NCBI GenBank assembly: GCA_029224185.1
Contig: CM055188.1
Coordinates: forward strand, 15,742,497 to 15,806,496
DNA length: 64,000 nt
Origin: Karalla daura
Taxonomy: Eukaryota > Chordata > Actinopteri > Chaetodontiformes > Leiognathidae
Reading direction: 5' to 3'
How positions within the stretch are numbered: the first letter of the stretch is position 1; every line of letters starts with the position of its first letter. Position numbers and translations under genes: made by a program. Positions 52,613 through 64,000 of this stretch are shown here, piece by piece. The notes beneath the pieces are model-generated. The model worked only from the letters and a program-made list of their open reading frames with translations. It was not told the origin of the DNA and searched no databases.

Positions 52613-53049
52613 TGACATCAATATCAGAAAATGTCTTTTTTTTAAGTCTTTTTTTTTACATTAGATTATTGGTATTGTTATTACAATCATTTTCTGCTAT
52701 CATTTTAGCTCAAACACCTTTCTGCTTCAATACCAGTTGATCTGCACCACGAAATGTTAATCAGGAAACTGCATGTCAGCTACTACTGGGCATGATCGTG
52801 CTCAGCCAGGTGGCCCTTGGAGATTCTTGCTCCTAGCAAGTGAAAATAACCAAGTCACAGTCTCTGTCACTCTGAAATGTGAATAATGTTTACTTGCAGA
52901 GGCAAGGACAGGGGACAGCAAGTAATCATCGCAGTAGTGTAAAATATAAAGTACACATGTTTTACTGTATGTGTATTAGGGCAAAAGAGTCTAGACCGTG
53001 CTTGAGCAGGGAGAGCAGAGGGTAGGGCTTTCCCTGCAACCAGTCAGAA

Positions 53050-53135
53050 GAAAGGGTCAAATTTGGAATCAAAACTGGCATCTTCTTACTGAAAGGCAAC
53101 AGTTCTTACCACTCCTCCACAGTGCCGCCCCAAAA
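53050..53135 (+). repeat. Second fragment of the same repeat class
   Basis: GGAATCAAAACTGGCATCTT, CTTACTGAAAGGCAACAG and CCACAGTGCCGCCCC resemble the terminal part of the same family (GAATCGAACCC ... CTTGCTGTGAGGC ... CACCGTGCCGCCC). Confidence 0.6.
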
Positions 53136-56100
53136 TTAGTCACATAACCAAAATCCAGAAACGCTTTGCTAAGCTGAAGGAGAGAGGAGCAGAACGGTGA
53201 TGTTGCCTCTCCACACCAGCAGCCGAAGTGAACCTGACCCTACTGATGAGCTCCACTCTGCCACTACTGCCTTAAAGAGGATGACAACAACAGAACCAGG
53301 CAAGAGGAGACATTATATCTAACAAAAGCAACTCAAAAGGGTTTTTTTCTATTATCTTTCATCAAAATACTGATATATCTTTCATTTGAAAAGTAAGTTT
53401 TATTTAAGAATCAAAATAAAACCTTAACCCTGACCAGTTTCCTATGGCCTTTGCTTCCTTGATAATAAATGACATTAAGGTAGCTCTTGCTTTGTGAGGT
53501 AAATAATGCCATGACAAATTGTTTTTACAGCTTCTGCACTGTTTATCCTTACAGTGAGTTTATTAGCTGGAGCAGAGCATTACATGCTGATAGCTCAGAT
53601 AAACAGCCTCCGTGTAGAAGAATAGATTCCCTCTGCTACTGTATAAAACAAATAAATAATCCAGTCTGTCTGTCTGGTTTCATGTAAACCAACCAGGAAT
53701 GATATATATAAATTAATAACTTAACAAATCAATAGATAATGAGCAGCACTGTGCGACAGCCTTCTTGCATTGTGAATCTGACGAGGCGAGTGAAACTATT
53801 TAATATTCCACTGAATAACGATAGGTAGAGACTGCGTCATCTGTCATACTGTATAATATGGCATAAATAAATTGATCTTCAGTAAGGCCTTCACTGGATT
53901 GGACTATGAATATTGACTTTAAATAGGACAGTTAGATCATTGTGTTCACAATGGCTGCACTTAGCATATTTCATTTACATTCCCCTCTATGAGCAGTAAA
54001 ACTAATGACACATTACTACTGCTCATTATTATATCATTCATGATATTGAAATAGCAGGTAGTAGAAGGGCTGTGACCACTTGCATTATTCTACCTTATTT
54101 GTTACAGAAATGCTTTAGTAAATTGTAAAGATGCTTCAAACTTTTTAAAGCAAGTGTTAAAATCTTTGTTATCTTTGCCTTTGTTATCTTGCTCAGCAAT
54201 CTGCTTAAAACTGTCAAAAACTGAGCTTCAAGTTAAATGTAAGCCTGGCTACATGCTGTGGCTTCACCAAAACACTCACAACTGTCAAAACAATACAAAG
54301 CAGCTCTACTTAGAGTTTATTTTTGACCCAATCACCCCATTTGCCACTTATCGCAGCCCAAGAGTGTTGCGATAGCTGAAGTGGCTGGTTTCATTACCGT
54401 CACAACCTCTCAGTGAGTCCTGACCCACCAAGAAACTCAGCCAGCGTCACTCTGGCACATACAGTTTTAACGCAGACCTAAAGCTTTAAGATTTAAAATT
54501 TAGTCAGGCCAATAACCTTGAAAAAGAGCCACTTTCATGCAAAATTTGTTTTTTAGTCATTTTGTGACAGTGCCAGAAAGGCTCCTTTGATCTCTTGTTT
54601 CAAAACGTAATTAAAACCACTTGGTGAAGCTATCTTTGCGGAGGAGGTCTTTGTTATGTGAGGCATAACAAATGCTTCACCAATCGGGCACTGAGTCAAT
54701 ACCATCAAGCTTGTGTTTGCAGATTTCTTTGTGACTGGCAAGGTCAGCGCACAAAGATTAAAAAAACAATGCAAAGGGCTGACAGCAGTATTGTGACACT
54801 GGGTGATTGACAGGCATAAACAACACTGCTTCGAAACTGTTTGCCGGCAAAACCATTTCCCACAAAGGTACAAATCCAGACCTCTCATTATGCAAAGCAT
54901 GCCAGCGATTGCTAACTTGGTTTAAACACCTGAGCAAACTCTAATACGACTGTCTGATCAAATCTACATCCAGATTACATCGCCTCCCCGTTTGCCAGGC
55001 TTTGCCCATTTACTCTGACAGCGCAGCTAGGAGCCGGCATTGTCACATGTTGCACAGTAATGATCTTTTTAATGATGCTGTTCAGATCTTTAAGCTGGTA
55101 GATTCCATTGAATTTTAAATGTTTTGGCCCATTGATTTTGTTCCTCAGAAAGTTATATTTATTCATAGAAAATATTGTCCACTATCATGAATAAACAGAG
55201 GAAATCTATGTTTGTGCAGTTAAAATTGACTTAAACAGTTTGTTTGAAGCGATTTGTACATTTGTGTACAGATATTTATGAGCTGTAACAACTCTTTCGG
55301 TAAAAACTCTCAGCTCTTGCAAATACTGATTGCAGTCAGACTACACAAAAGCTATGAGGATCAGTCTGAACTGTAATGTAAAAGTCTGTGTATAAGACAT
55401 ACATCAATATAACACATTTGGCAACAATCTGCCCCTTAAAACGTGATTGAGTGCTAGCATGCACCTGCAATCCAATGGCTTGGAGCAAGATAAAAATGAC
55501 AAAAAAAGACAATAGTATCACTGGAAAAGGTATTGATCCAGAGAGTAACTGCTGTCAAGTATGAAAACTGGATGAACTACATCCAGGATGCCGTATTTTT
55601 TGTGGATGAACTACAAAAAATATTGCAGAACATATGTGAGTATAACATGAAAAAAACAGCAAAAGAACTTGTAGTTCTTGATAAAATTAAAATGAAGAAT
55701 GACAGTTCGATCTCCCGTTATACTTTAATTTACACTTGAGCTTTGGCAGCTGCTCTGGCTGCAAGAAGACACAAGACGCAATGCATGAGGTGGGTGAGGG
55801 TTTGGTCCATCAGACGGAGCTAAACCACCAGCTAACTTTTGTTCCTGCTGTGTTCACTGAGCTTTACAAGATGCAGTGATTTTGTGCTTTAACTGCTTGG
55901 GTGCTAAAAATTACAGGCAATGTTTATCTTATTAACCTGTAACCCTGGTCCCAGATGTTCATTTCATCAGGTAATTTTAATCTTATCTGAAAGACGCAAG
56001 TTAACCACGGCCCATTGGTAAAGGATTTTGTCTTATGACCCAAAGTCTCTTGAATCTCGTCAAGTGCCCGTTGGAAGGAACCTAACCCCAGCTGCTCCCT

Positions 56101-59100
56101 GGAAGCCGCAATGCCTGACATTTCCTCTTCTAAAGGAATCAATAAAGATACTACTTTAGCTTATTTATCTTTGCTTTTCTTTTCACCAGTGGACCGGCCT
56201 GAGCTGTTCTGTAATCAGGTGCCACAGTGGATGCTCTGACCTTGCTGCAAAAATAAATCCTGAAGCACAGGTTGTTGGAATACCTTATCTGTGACCATAA
56301 TAAAGGAACAATGTTCCAAGAGCCACTGACATTAGCTGTGTGCGATACCCCTGGTGACATCGTTATATAAAGGAGAAACATATTCCATAAGACATTATTA
56401 AAATGTTTTCACAGTCTGAGACATAAACTCAGTATTATGTGGAAACTCAGCACAGCAGCCCTTTAATCTTGCCAAAGACTATAAAAAACCTCACCGTCTC
56501 TGTCATCTGCAAAAGTTACAAACATTTTGTGAAAAATATTTTGTGCAAGTTTTCACTTGCTTATTATGATACCAGCCCCACTGCTGCCTCATTCAGGGCT
56601 GCTGATTGTGGAAGGTTTATGCCCCTCTTGGGTTTGCTGGACTGGAGGGATGAAAACATCCCAGTCAATGCAGCAGCCAGACGGGGAGCTTGAGACTCGA
56701 CAGCCTCGGCCTCTGTCCAGCTGAACCCTGGAGCAGTTCATGAGAGGTAAAACCACATCCAGCAGCCTGGCAAAAAGCGAGGGAGTCGTGTTTAATGAGG
56801 CTTACTGCAAGGTTTCTTTGTCCCACCGCTAGAGTACATGGTATGCATGAAATTGCATTGTCATGATCGGCTATGTCTGTCTGCAGGCAGACACATTCTG
56901 GGCATGTAACCCTGTTATGACAATCCAATATAACACCCTCACACTTCTCTCTGATTACACCACAAGTTTCTACTTAATAACCTCCAGTGTTCGGATTAAC
57001 ATCACCCCCTGTCTTACGTGTTATGTAAATATGCACTAATTAATATACTTGCTAGTGTTATCAGCAAGGTCATTAGCATTACGGGATGGGTGTCATTCAT
57101 CAAAGTGAATATGAGAGAGCACTAGGTGACTAATGTGACTCATTTTAAGCGTGTAACAGACCATGGTAGACACATTCCTGTTGGCACAGTATACACCTGG
57201 TGCAAAGATTGAAAGTTAGTTTGGTAATGGTCTTAAATTAAGGCAGCCACCGCTGCACCCCCTGCCAATAGTGAATTTGAGTTTGACACACACTTCAACC
57301 TAAATCGATATTAAAAACACATTGTTTCAGTCCATTGTTCTGGACCATTGTATTTCCTTATTGCACACACATTTACACTAATGGGGTGATCATTTGCACT
57401 TTTCTTAGTTTATATTTTGCTTTTTACATTGCATAAGTTGCATTTTAATACACAGCAATGTGTATCAGCATAACTGCACTGCAATTGACTGCTGACCTGT
57501 CAAGGGTCAGGTCAAATGATCAAATTAATCTTTATTATTTTCTTATTTTCTTCATTATGTATTTTAGTATTTTTATTTATAGACCAATTTTTATACTTAA
57601 ATGTAGCACAACCTGGAGACAAGCTCCAGCAGACCCCTGTAAAAGATTAATTAATTAAAAAAATAGCAAAACAGTAATCATGGAGATCATGGAAGAATTA
57701 GATTTATTTGTTATGAATGCATAGAAGTAGTTTTCAAAGTCAGCACGAACCACACACACAGACACAACCAGAAACACAGTCCACTTTGAAGACTTTAGTT
57801 ATTTTTGGCACGCAACATTCAATCAGCTCAGAGGGCTAAAATGTTAGCTGACACAGAAGGGATCTGATGAGCGAGATCTGGGAATGCACTGGGTATTTAG
57901 AGCGGGCTCTCATACAATAATATATTCTACACCCTAATTAAAGGTAGTCTGCACTAAACCTTTCAGTCGCATTAAAAAAAAAGAAGCAGAATCCCAGATC
58001 AAAGGCTTTAGTTAATTAGTACCGACACCACTAATATGACCCAACCTGCACAGTTTCATTATGAATGTGTCCAAACAGCTTGTTGGATAAGCAGCTGTAT
58101 GCTTTTCATGCTGCTCAAAGATGGCCCTCGTAATTCTGTAAATGATCAGCAGTTCACAGCTCGGTTCAAACCTGGGCAAGATTTTTTTTTGAACAGTTGA
58201 GTGGAGAATCAGAGCCAGAAAGATAATGAATGTGAAATAGTTGACAAAACCATCACTTCAGCTCATGCCAGCTGCCACAGATTAGGAAATGCCAAACAAG
58301 GTTTACCAAAAGTACTGTTTAATTACTAGACTAACCTGCTTTGTGTTGTCCTATTAATTTATTCCTGAGCTTTCTAGAAACATGTTGCACACTGCAGGAT
58401 GCATTTCATCAAATATATCTTTACTAATCTGCCTTCCATACTGATTTACTCATAAGGAAAGATCACTGTACATGTGTGAGAGCACTGTTCGGTTTCTAGG
58501 TATAAACATATGTGCAACCATCCATCATCCTGCTGCATCACATCTTTCCTCCTCTTGGTTGTTGTCCTGATGTTAGTTGCTGAATGAGATGCTGAAATTT
58601 CATCACAAGATTAAGCACAGATAGAGAGCATCGAACCCTCACACTGGTGAAAGAAACATACAAGATTTTGCCTTGAAACTGGATGGGGCAATAAATGGAG
58701 TGTTAATACAACTTCATACATAATTTTGTTGTGTCCATAACTATAGCAGCTGTTGTCTGGAATCAACGTGACACCTCGCAAAATGTCTGAAACCTGAGCT
58801 GTCCGTCAGGTTGTACATACATGGCTTTGGCTTGGACATATAACCAGAGTAAGATATTCAGAAAAATGTTCAAACTTTGTATATCCACACATAATTTGAC
58901 AGATTGCATTATTTTTCATGTTTTTATTTTATTTTTTGACATATTTTACAGACAGGGGATTTTGTTTTCGTGTAATAATCAAACTTAACTTCTATTTTGT
59001 TACACTTCAATTAACCCCAAGCAGAGTCTTGTTTTGCCTGAACCTGAACTTTTGTTTTTGCCCGAAACAGTAGTTTTCTGCAGATTTAACACTTATTCCC

Positions 59101-59762
59101 AGATCTCCACAATGACTAGTAAAATATAAAACCAGATTATTCGCTTAAAACACAATAGTATTTCAAGTTGTAGTAACAAGAGGATGCAATACATTTTTCA
59201 TACAACTGCAGTCTTAAAATATTTCAGATAAGACTCCCAAGCAAGAAAACACACACAATCACAAATAAACACACAAATGTAGAGACTGCCAGTCTGTGAT
59301 TAGTTGTACTCATTCAAAATGTTTTTCAGATCTATTTTGTCAACACAGCAAACCAATCAGACATGTAACAAGCAGCTCCACTGTGCAGGGTCTCTCACAC
59401 ATGGCTGAGCTCTTGTTAAACTTTGAGTTGCAGGTCAAGAACACACTGCAACCAGATGATTGATTTTAAGCATTTCAGGAATGTGCCAACTTCATACACC
59501 AGCTAAAGTGCTCAGTATCACATGGTTGTAGTGTTTCAAATTTATTCACTACCTCGGGTCAAAAAAACATCACTTCATAACTTCAGAAACCCTTCTACCT
59601 CCCTGTAAACATTAGCTGCACCAATTTAATTGATATTAAGTATGGAGTACACATATTTATTAGTTGGAGAGTGTGATTAATGACACACACACACATTTTA
59701 ACACATTTTCACAGAAACAGAAATTATCAAATTATCAAATGATAATAAGGAATGAGGGGTCT

Positions 59763-59802
59763 CTTATTTTCTGGAAGGTAACCTTATTTTCGAGAAGGTA
59801 AC
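59763..59802. repeat. 20-base tandem duplication
   Basis: Two adjacent 20-base copies starting CTTATTTTC and ending AGGTAAC (59763-59782, 59783-59802) differ at two positions. A short AATTATCAA repeat lies just upstream (59720-59740). Confidence 0.85.
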
Positions 59803-60264
59803 CATCAGATCACATTTGACATTGTTGTCATGTGAAATTATCTTGTGATTCGCCTCCGTCTCTGCACACTGAGCTGGAGGTTAATTATACCTGTATATAC
59901 GTATAGATCTTCCAATATATCTGTAGGAACTGTATATTATCCGTTACAATTTCCTGAGATCAAAAAAATACAAAATAAAACATAAAATCCATTATTCTCC
60001 AAATGATGAAACCCACTTTCCTGTGGGATACGAGAGCTTACCAAATCACCAGTAGTCAAGAAGAGAGCACCATTGTTTTAGTGCGTTTTTCCTTTGAGTG
60101 ATTATTCCCTTAATTATCAATATTGTACAACTTTATCAGTGCTATTTTTTTCAAAATTATACATGTGCAAACAAGCATCGGATAAGCCCTGCGCCGTTAA
60201 GTTCACATGACCACATTTGTTTTTGGCAGCAGGAACCTTATAATATTGTCACTGATGGTGCACA

Positions 60265-60270
60265 TTTATT
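60265..60270 (-). terminator. Candidate polyadenylation signal of hdac11
   Basis: The hexamer AATAAA is read on the minus strand, about 500 bases past the hdac11 stop. A weaker ATTAAA lies at 60487-60492. Such hexamers are common by chance in AT-rich DNA. Confidence 0.3.
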
Positions 60271-60773
60271 GCACAATGTTAAGCTACTTGAGTCAGTTTA
60301 AATGCCATAGCTGCAGACACACACAAGAGTGATAACCAGACTGTGTAGAACAATGGGCAAAGTCTCTGTGAAGTAAAATATATAATTTTTGGAGGAGCAA
60401 TAGCAAATCCCAGCTAATCCAAAAATGAGAAAAGAGGTGGTGGGTGGTGGAATAGGACATGTTCAAGTATATACATAACTTGAAGTTTTAATAGAAATAA
60501 AGGGCCTGATTTATAATGATAATATCACCTGTGCATTCAACATAAACATGTTTGCAGAGGTCAAAACTATGTTTTCTGTTTTCTTGTTTCATTTTTGTAC
60601 AAGACTGAGTACATGTGTTATGAAGTTGGGCATTTTGATGTGAGAGGTCAATGGGGATTGATTCATCTTTTGGAGCCAGCCTCAGGTGGTTATTTGAGGA
60701 TTTGCAGTTTTTGGCACTTCATTCACTGTGCTTTTTGACTTCATTTTTATACCCCAGAGATTGGGCTTTAGCA
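60265..60773 (-). other. hdac11: Probable hdac11 3'UTR
   Basis: Non-coding sequence follows the stop codon. The first AATAAA in the minus orientation is TTTATT at 60265-60270 on the plus strand, about 500 bases downstream of the stop; an ATTAAA variant lies at 60487-60492. The true cleavage site cannot be fixed from sequence alone. Confidence 0.4.
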
Positions 60774-61016
60774 TCAGACAGCAGTGAATTTCGACCCAGC
60801 TGATGCAGAGCTGCACATCATGCTGGTTACCAGTGATGAAGACCCCTCCCCCTCCAGACCCTCCGACCCGATCAGGCCCTGCTGGTGCAAGTTGAGGATG
60901 GAGTCAGCAATGATGCGAGCCGTTTTCTTCTGGTATCCGCCAGATGTAACCATGAGTATTGGGATGCCCCGGCGTCTGGCAGCCTGGAACACAATCTCAT
61001 CTCGTTTCACAATGCC
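60774..61016 (-). CDS. hdac11: hdac11 terminal coding exon
   Basis: The acceptor CTCTCTGGCAG precedes 61016 and the stop TGA is at 60776-60774; 81 codons including stop. It starts GIVKRDEIVFQAARRRGIP, followed by ILMVTSGGYQKKTARIIADS with the catalytic Tyr. After GLIG the tail diverges: a Ser-rich stretch with SSSLVTSMM, ending SKFTAV. The plus-strand frame over the same bases is a shadow of this exon. Confidence 0.95.
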   Translation of the reverse strand, partial: GIVKRDEIVFQAARRRGIPILMVTSGGYQKKTARIIADSILNLHQQGLIGSEGLEGEGSSSLVTSMMCSSASAGSKFTAV

Positions 61017-63359
61017 CTGCCAGAGAGAGACAGTATCAGCATCTCTGTGCCTGCAGACGGTATTAGTAATAATTTCTCTGAATTTTGTCATGCTGCTGGC
61101 TAACGTTTCTATCTACAGTCCCTCTATTCCCAGAGAAGGGAGGGGAGGCTAGAAGCAGGCTGACAGCTCCCATATCTCACCACTCCACTGAGGAGCACTA
61201 AGCTCAGAGGGCCATGCATGGACAGAGAGAAAAATGCATCCCTATTTGTCTCGAGATCGAGGGTGGTAACAGCTTGTGTCAAAATCACAGTCATTATGAA
61301 GCAATTTGGACAACAAAGAGTGAATTTTACACATTTTTGGGCATGGCATAAATTCACCCAACTTCAAATACTACATCTTGAAGCTGAAAGTTCTTTGCTA
61401 ATTTTAGGAGATTTACCAGGTAACATCTCAAAATTAGCTCTGCAACACAAATCAAAGTCCCATCCCTACTAACACGCTGCGCAGATTCACCTTACTTGCT
61501 CCAATTATTTTCTGGAATCTGCAGGATCACTGGCAGGACACACAGGAAGCAATAAATCCAAATTTGGCTAATGCGGATCAGCTCAGTAAGATTTCAAATT
61601 TCCTATTTCCTACAAATTATAGATGAAGTGCTCACATAATCTGACCAAGATGAGCCCGACACTGCCATTGCGGCAGTGCAGATAAGGTACTCCAATTTCA
61701 GCTTTTAAAAATGTCAACATTTACCTCATGCAAAAGTGCAGCGGCCAGGAAATCAATGCACTGTAACATTCTGCGAATGATTTGGCACTTCACTTCCGTT
61801 CCTTAATGCACTGATAAAATGTAAAATACGCTAAAATTACAACTATTACTGGATGTTCAGGTACTTTATTGCATATTTGCTAATATAATGGCTGAGGAGA
61901 TGAACCTTAACCTTGATAGCTTGGCAGCATCAAGTTTGTTAATTGCTGCCAATTTTTTTTTCCTCCTGGCCATGCAGGGCTCTGCAATGGCTGGATGCCA
62001 TTTGCTTTTGTGAGTGGTACTATTGTTGATAGTGGATGTAGAAAAGCAGCAAGGGAGGGAGTAATGTGACAGTAGTTTGAAAGTGAAATCAAGATTTACA
62101 AAAAGTCAAACTCTCTGATTCCATCACAGTGTTGTTAAGTTGATCGCTGATCACTGTTTCTATCAACAATGTCAGACAAGGAGACTGGAAGCTGGAAGCT
62201 GGAGAACACTTGAGGTCTGCGCGGTTTTGGCAAACTGTGATGCAAAATTAAATTTGTGATGGTAAAAACACCTGAGACTTCTAATACAGTGCCAGACATC
62301 TCTGCTGGCATCTGTTGGCAACATGTGCCAGCAAGTGTCACCTACAGAGAGGAGAAGCTGCAAATCAATTTCATTTTGCAACGTGTACTAGTATGAGCAC
62401 TGTATTATTAGGATTATCATTATTTTGTATTGTTATTATTATTTCTACACAATGAAATTACTTTTTTGTAATTATTGGATATTTGACAAATGTCCGGTCT
62501 GGTTCATCCCCAAGAGGATCTAGTACTCACTGACAAGTGTTTCATTGCCAAACAGAACATTGATTTGCTGTGGATTTTCTATTAGTGTTCATAATAGTTA
62601 TGGACAATTTCCTGCATTTCAGTGTTGATATATATCAAAGATATTATTACAGAAACATACAAATTTTAAAATAATAGTGTACAGAGATAACTCTGCCTCA
62701 ACAGCACACCATCAAACTCATCAATACGGGGTTCAGTGCCCAAGATTTCAAGTATGTCAAGGCCACGTTCACGACAAGGGAAAGATGGAAGGAGATGGGC
62801 ATATGGATTGAGGCAGTGTCTGCAGTGACTAACACAATAAACATATTGAGCTCAGCAGTAGAGTGAAGATCCCAATTTACTGGTCTGTCTCTCACCTACA
62901 GTATGGTCATGTGCTATAATGCTTGAAGAAATTAGCAGATGAAATGACTTTTAGTCGCAGAGAGCAGTTTCAACCATGTCCGTATGGGAGGAGACCCCAG
63001 AGGACATTCAACTTCCATTTTAAATACACCGCAACCCTAGCTGTGAGAAATATGAGACTCATGTGTCTGAAAGCAATGTAAGAATGAGCATGCTTAACTC
63101 TAGGTTTATTACGTGACCCTGCAAACTTTCTGAATTTGATTTTTTTGCCACTAGAAGACATTCAAGGGCAGGTGCAACACCTGTGGTGATATGGAGAGTC
63201 CTCCAAGGGGGTCCCCATCCAAGATGTCTGTCCCTGCATTATACACAATAATGTCAGGCCGGACCTCGTTGAGAGATCCTTCGGAGTGGAGCTCTACTTT
63301 CTGTAGGTACTCTGAGTCCTCAGTGCCCCAGTCTAGCTCGACTTTCCTCTTTATGGCTC
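60774..63359 (-). CDS. hdac11: Histone deacetylase 11, last two coding exons (gene continues beyond 64000)
   Basis: Hdac11 is the only class IV zinc-dependent deacylase. It acts in nucleus and cytoplasm and is known for long-chain fatty-acyl-lysine removal as well as weak deacetylation. Coding segments are 63359-63181 and 61016-60774, joined in phase 0 across a 2,164-base intron, and give about 139 residues of a protein usually near 350. The joined sequence runs AIKRKVELDWGTED, VVYNAGTDIL-like (here IVYNAGTDILDGD), GGLSISPQ|GIVKRDE, LMVTSGGYQKKTARIIADS and GLIG, in the family order. The Asp of NAGTD is a zinc ligand and the Tyr of SGGYQ is the catalytic Tyr in known HDAC11. It lies upstream of fbln2 on the same strand, as in mammals. 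The start, the His-His motif and the other zinc ligands lie outside the window. Confidence 0.96.
61017..63180 (-). other. hdac11 last intron
   Basis: 2,164 bases, AT-rich. No repeat family or coding frame is recognised in it. Confidence 0.9.
63181..63359 (-). CDS. hdac11: hdac11 penultimate coding exon
   Basis: The acceptor is GTTTCTCAAG and the donor is CCACAG|GTGTTG. The 179 bases enter in phase 1 and leave in phase 0. The split first codon ends in GA, compatible with the Arg expected before AIKRKVELDW. The exon encodes AIKRKVELDWGTEDSEYLQ, a variable segment (VELHSEGSLNEVRPD), then IIVYNAGTDILDGDPLGG and LSISPQ. NAGTD contains a zinc-coordinating Asp. All recognised family residues are intact. 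Confidence 0.95.
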
Positions 63360-64000
63360 CTTGAGAAACAGAGAAAGAGAGTGAGAAATGGTGCAGCAGC
63401 ATTTCAATTAATAAGCATGTACATTTTCAGTAACGAATGCAAATGATGAAAAAGGTTAATTAAGAGAGCACAATCAAACTCAACTTAAGCTACAAAAGCA
63501 GGGGAGAACAACGCCATACCATATGGAACAAGGTTCTTGGAAGTGTTGTAAAGTCAAACTCTGAAAGTTTTTCCAAGAACACTTGAAAGAAATAACGTGT
63601 CAAAAAATCGTAAGCGTCCGTCTTTGAAGGTGCAAGGAAATAAATGTGTCTCAGAGGAATAATATGAGGCAGAATGAGAGTGTGTGCTTTTTTTTTATCT
63701 TAAACAAGCCAGAACATACATTTATTTCAGTTTCTTGTGGGGAGAGATGATTATAAATTGGCTCCAATTCAATTAATTGCCAAGAAGAAGATAGCTGAAG
63801 GACAGGGAGAAATTTAAAGGCAAGACTCTGGTGATTGGTCTGCAAAGTCTTTTGAGAAATGGGGTTAAATGGTAACGTGACCGCTGTCAGATCAGCTTTA
63901 AAGTAGTGACAGAGTCACTTGTGTAAAAGCTATCATTATAGTATTGCACGGCCTGCAGCTTGACAGATTCCCTGCTGAGCGCTAATACAGTGAAGTGAGG
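63360..64000 (-). other. hdac11 intron (partial) at the window edge
   Basis: AT-rich sequence upstream of the penultimate coding exon. No further hdac11 exon is visible before position 64000. Confidence 0.8.

Larger units (their letters stand above)
36476..60264. other. Intergenic region between fbln2 and hdac11
   Basis: About 24 kb of AT-rich DNA. Besides the repeats listed separately I see no supportable gene. Open frames reach 141 codons (40093-40518, plus strand) but have no domain resemblance, no splice-consistent partners and low-complexity hydrophobic composition. As the upstream region of fbln2 it may hold enhancers, but none can be identified from one sequence. Confidence 0.75.

Noticed and set aside
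56120..56160. Motif GGAATCAATAAAGATACTAC as a second LINE 3' tail
   Set aside because: It resembles the teleost LINE tail only over about 20 bases, with no adjacent element sequence, so chance similarity in AT-rich DNA is likely.
60784..61152. 122-codon plus-strand open frame
   Set aside because: Antisense shadow of the hdac11 terminal exon, whose catalytic motifs are clear on the minus strand.
1..64000. CRISPR arrays, operons, tRNA or rRNA genes
   Set aside because: No spaced direct-repeat array, polycistronic layout or intact tRNA/rRNA pattern was seen. The regular repeats are eukaryotic microsatellites.

Overview
The window is nuclear DNA of a bony vertebrate, almost certainly a teleost fish. 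It has short exons with GT/AG introns, abundant CA/GT, AT and GATG microsatellites, AT-rich non-coding DNA and decayed copies of interspersed repeats typical of teleosts. Fewer than 3.5 kb of the 64 kb can be assigned to protein. I recognise two genes, both on the minus strand, in the same order and orientation as mammalian HDAC11-FBLN2.

Positions 1 to about 36,300 hold the 5' part of fibulin-2 (fbln2). A likely non-coding first exon lies in a GC-rich, promoter-like block (36,300-35,965). A large exon 2 (33,924-31,956) carries the start codon, signal peptide, Cys-rich Na and Cys-poor Nb subdomains. After a 19.4-kb intron come exons 3-8 (12,591-12,468; 11,306-11,177; 10,184-9,998; 5,501-5,292; 4,148-4,023; 1,547-1,446), encoding the anaphylatoxin-like modules, EGF1, a Thr-rich linker and EGF2. 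All splice phases agree and give 910 continuous residues. The remaining EGF repeats and the C-terminal fibulin module lie beyond position 1.

Positions 36,300 to about 60,260 are intergenic: microsatellites, decayed repeats and small inverted repeats, with no supportable gene.

Positions 60,265-64,000 hold the 3' end of hdac11: the penultimate exon (63,359-63,181) and the terminal coding exon (61,016-60,774). Together they encode the C-terminal catalytic part of the class IV deacylase, including a zinc-ligand Asp and the catalytic Tyr.

The two genes have no evident functional link. One is a secreted extracellular-matrix glycoprotein and the other an intracellular lysine deacylase; their adjacency is conserved synteny. 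I found no undescribed multi-gene system. The points most worth a second look are three small upstream ORFs in the fbln2 leader, G-quadruplex motifs at its first exon and exon-2 acceptor, the Thr-rich linker exon, a perfect 21-bp-arm hairpin in intron 2, overlapping palindromes in intron 5, and a possible PDZ-ligand C-terminus on Hdac11.
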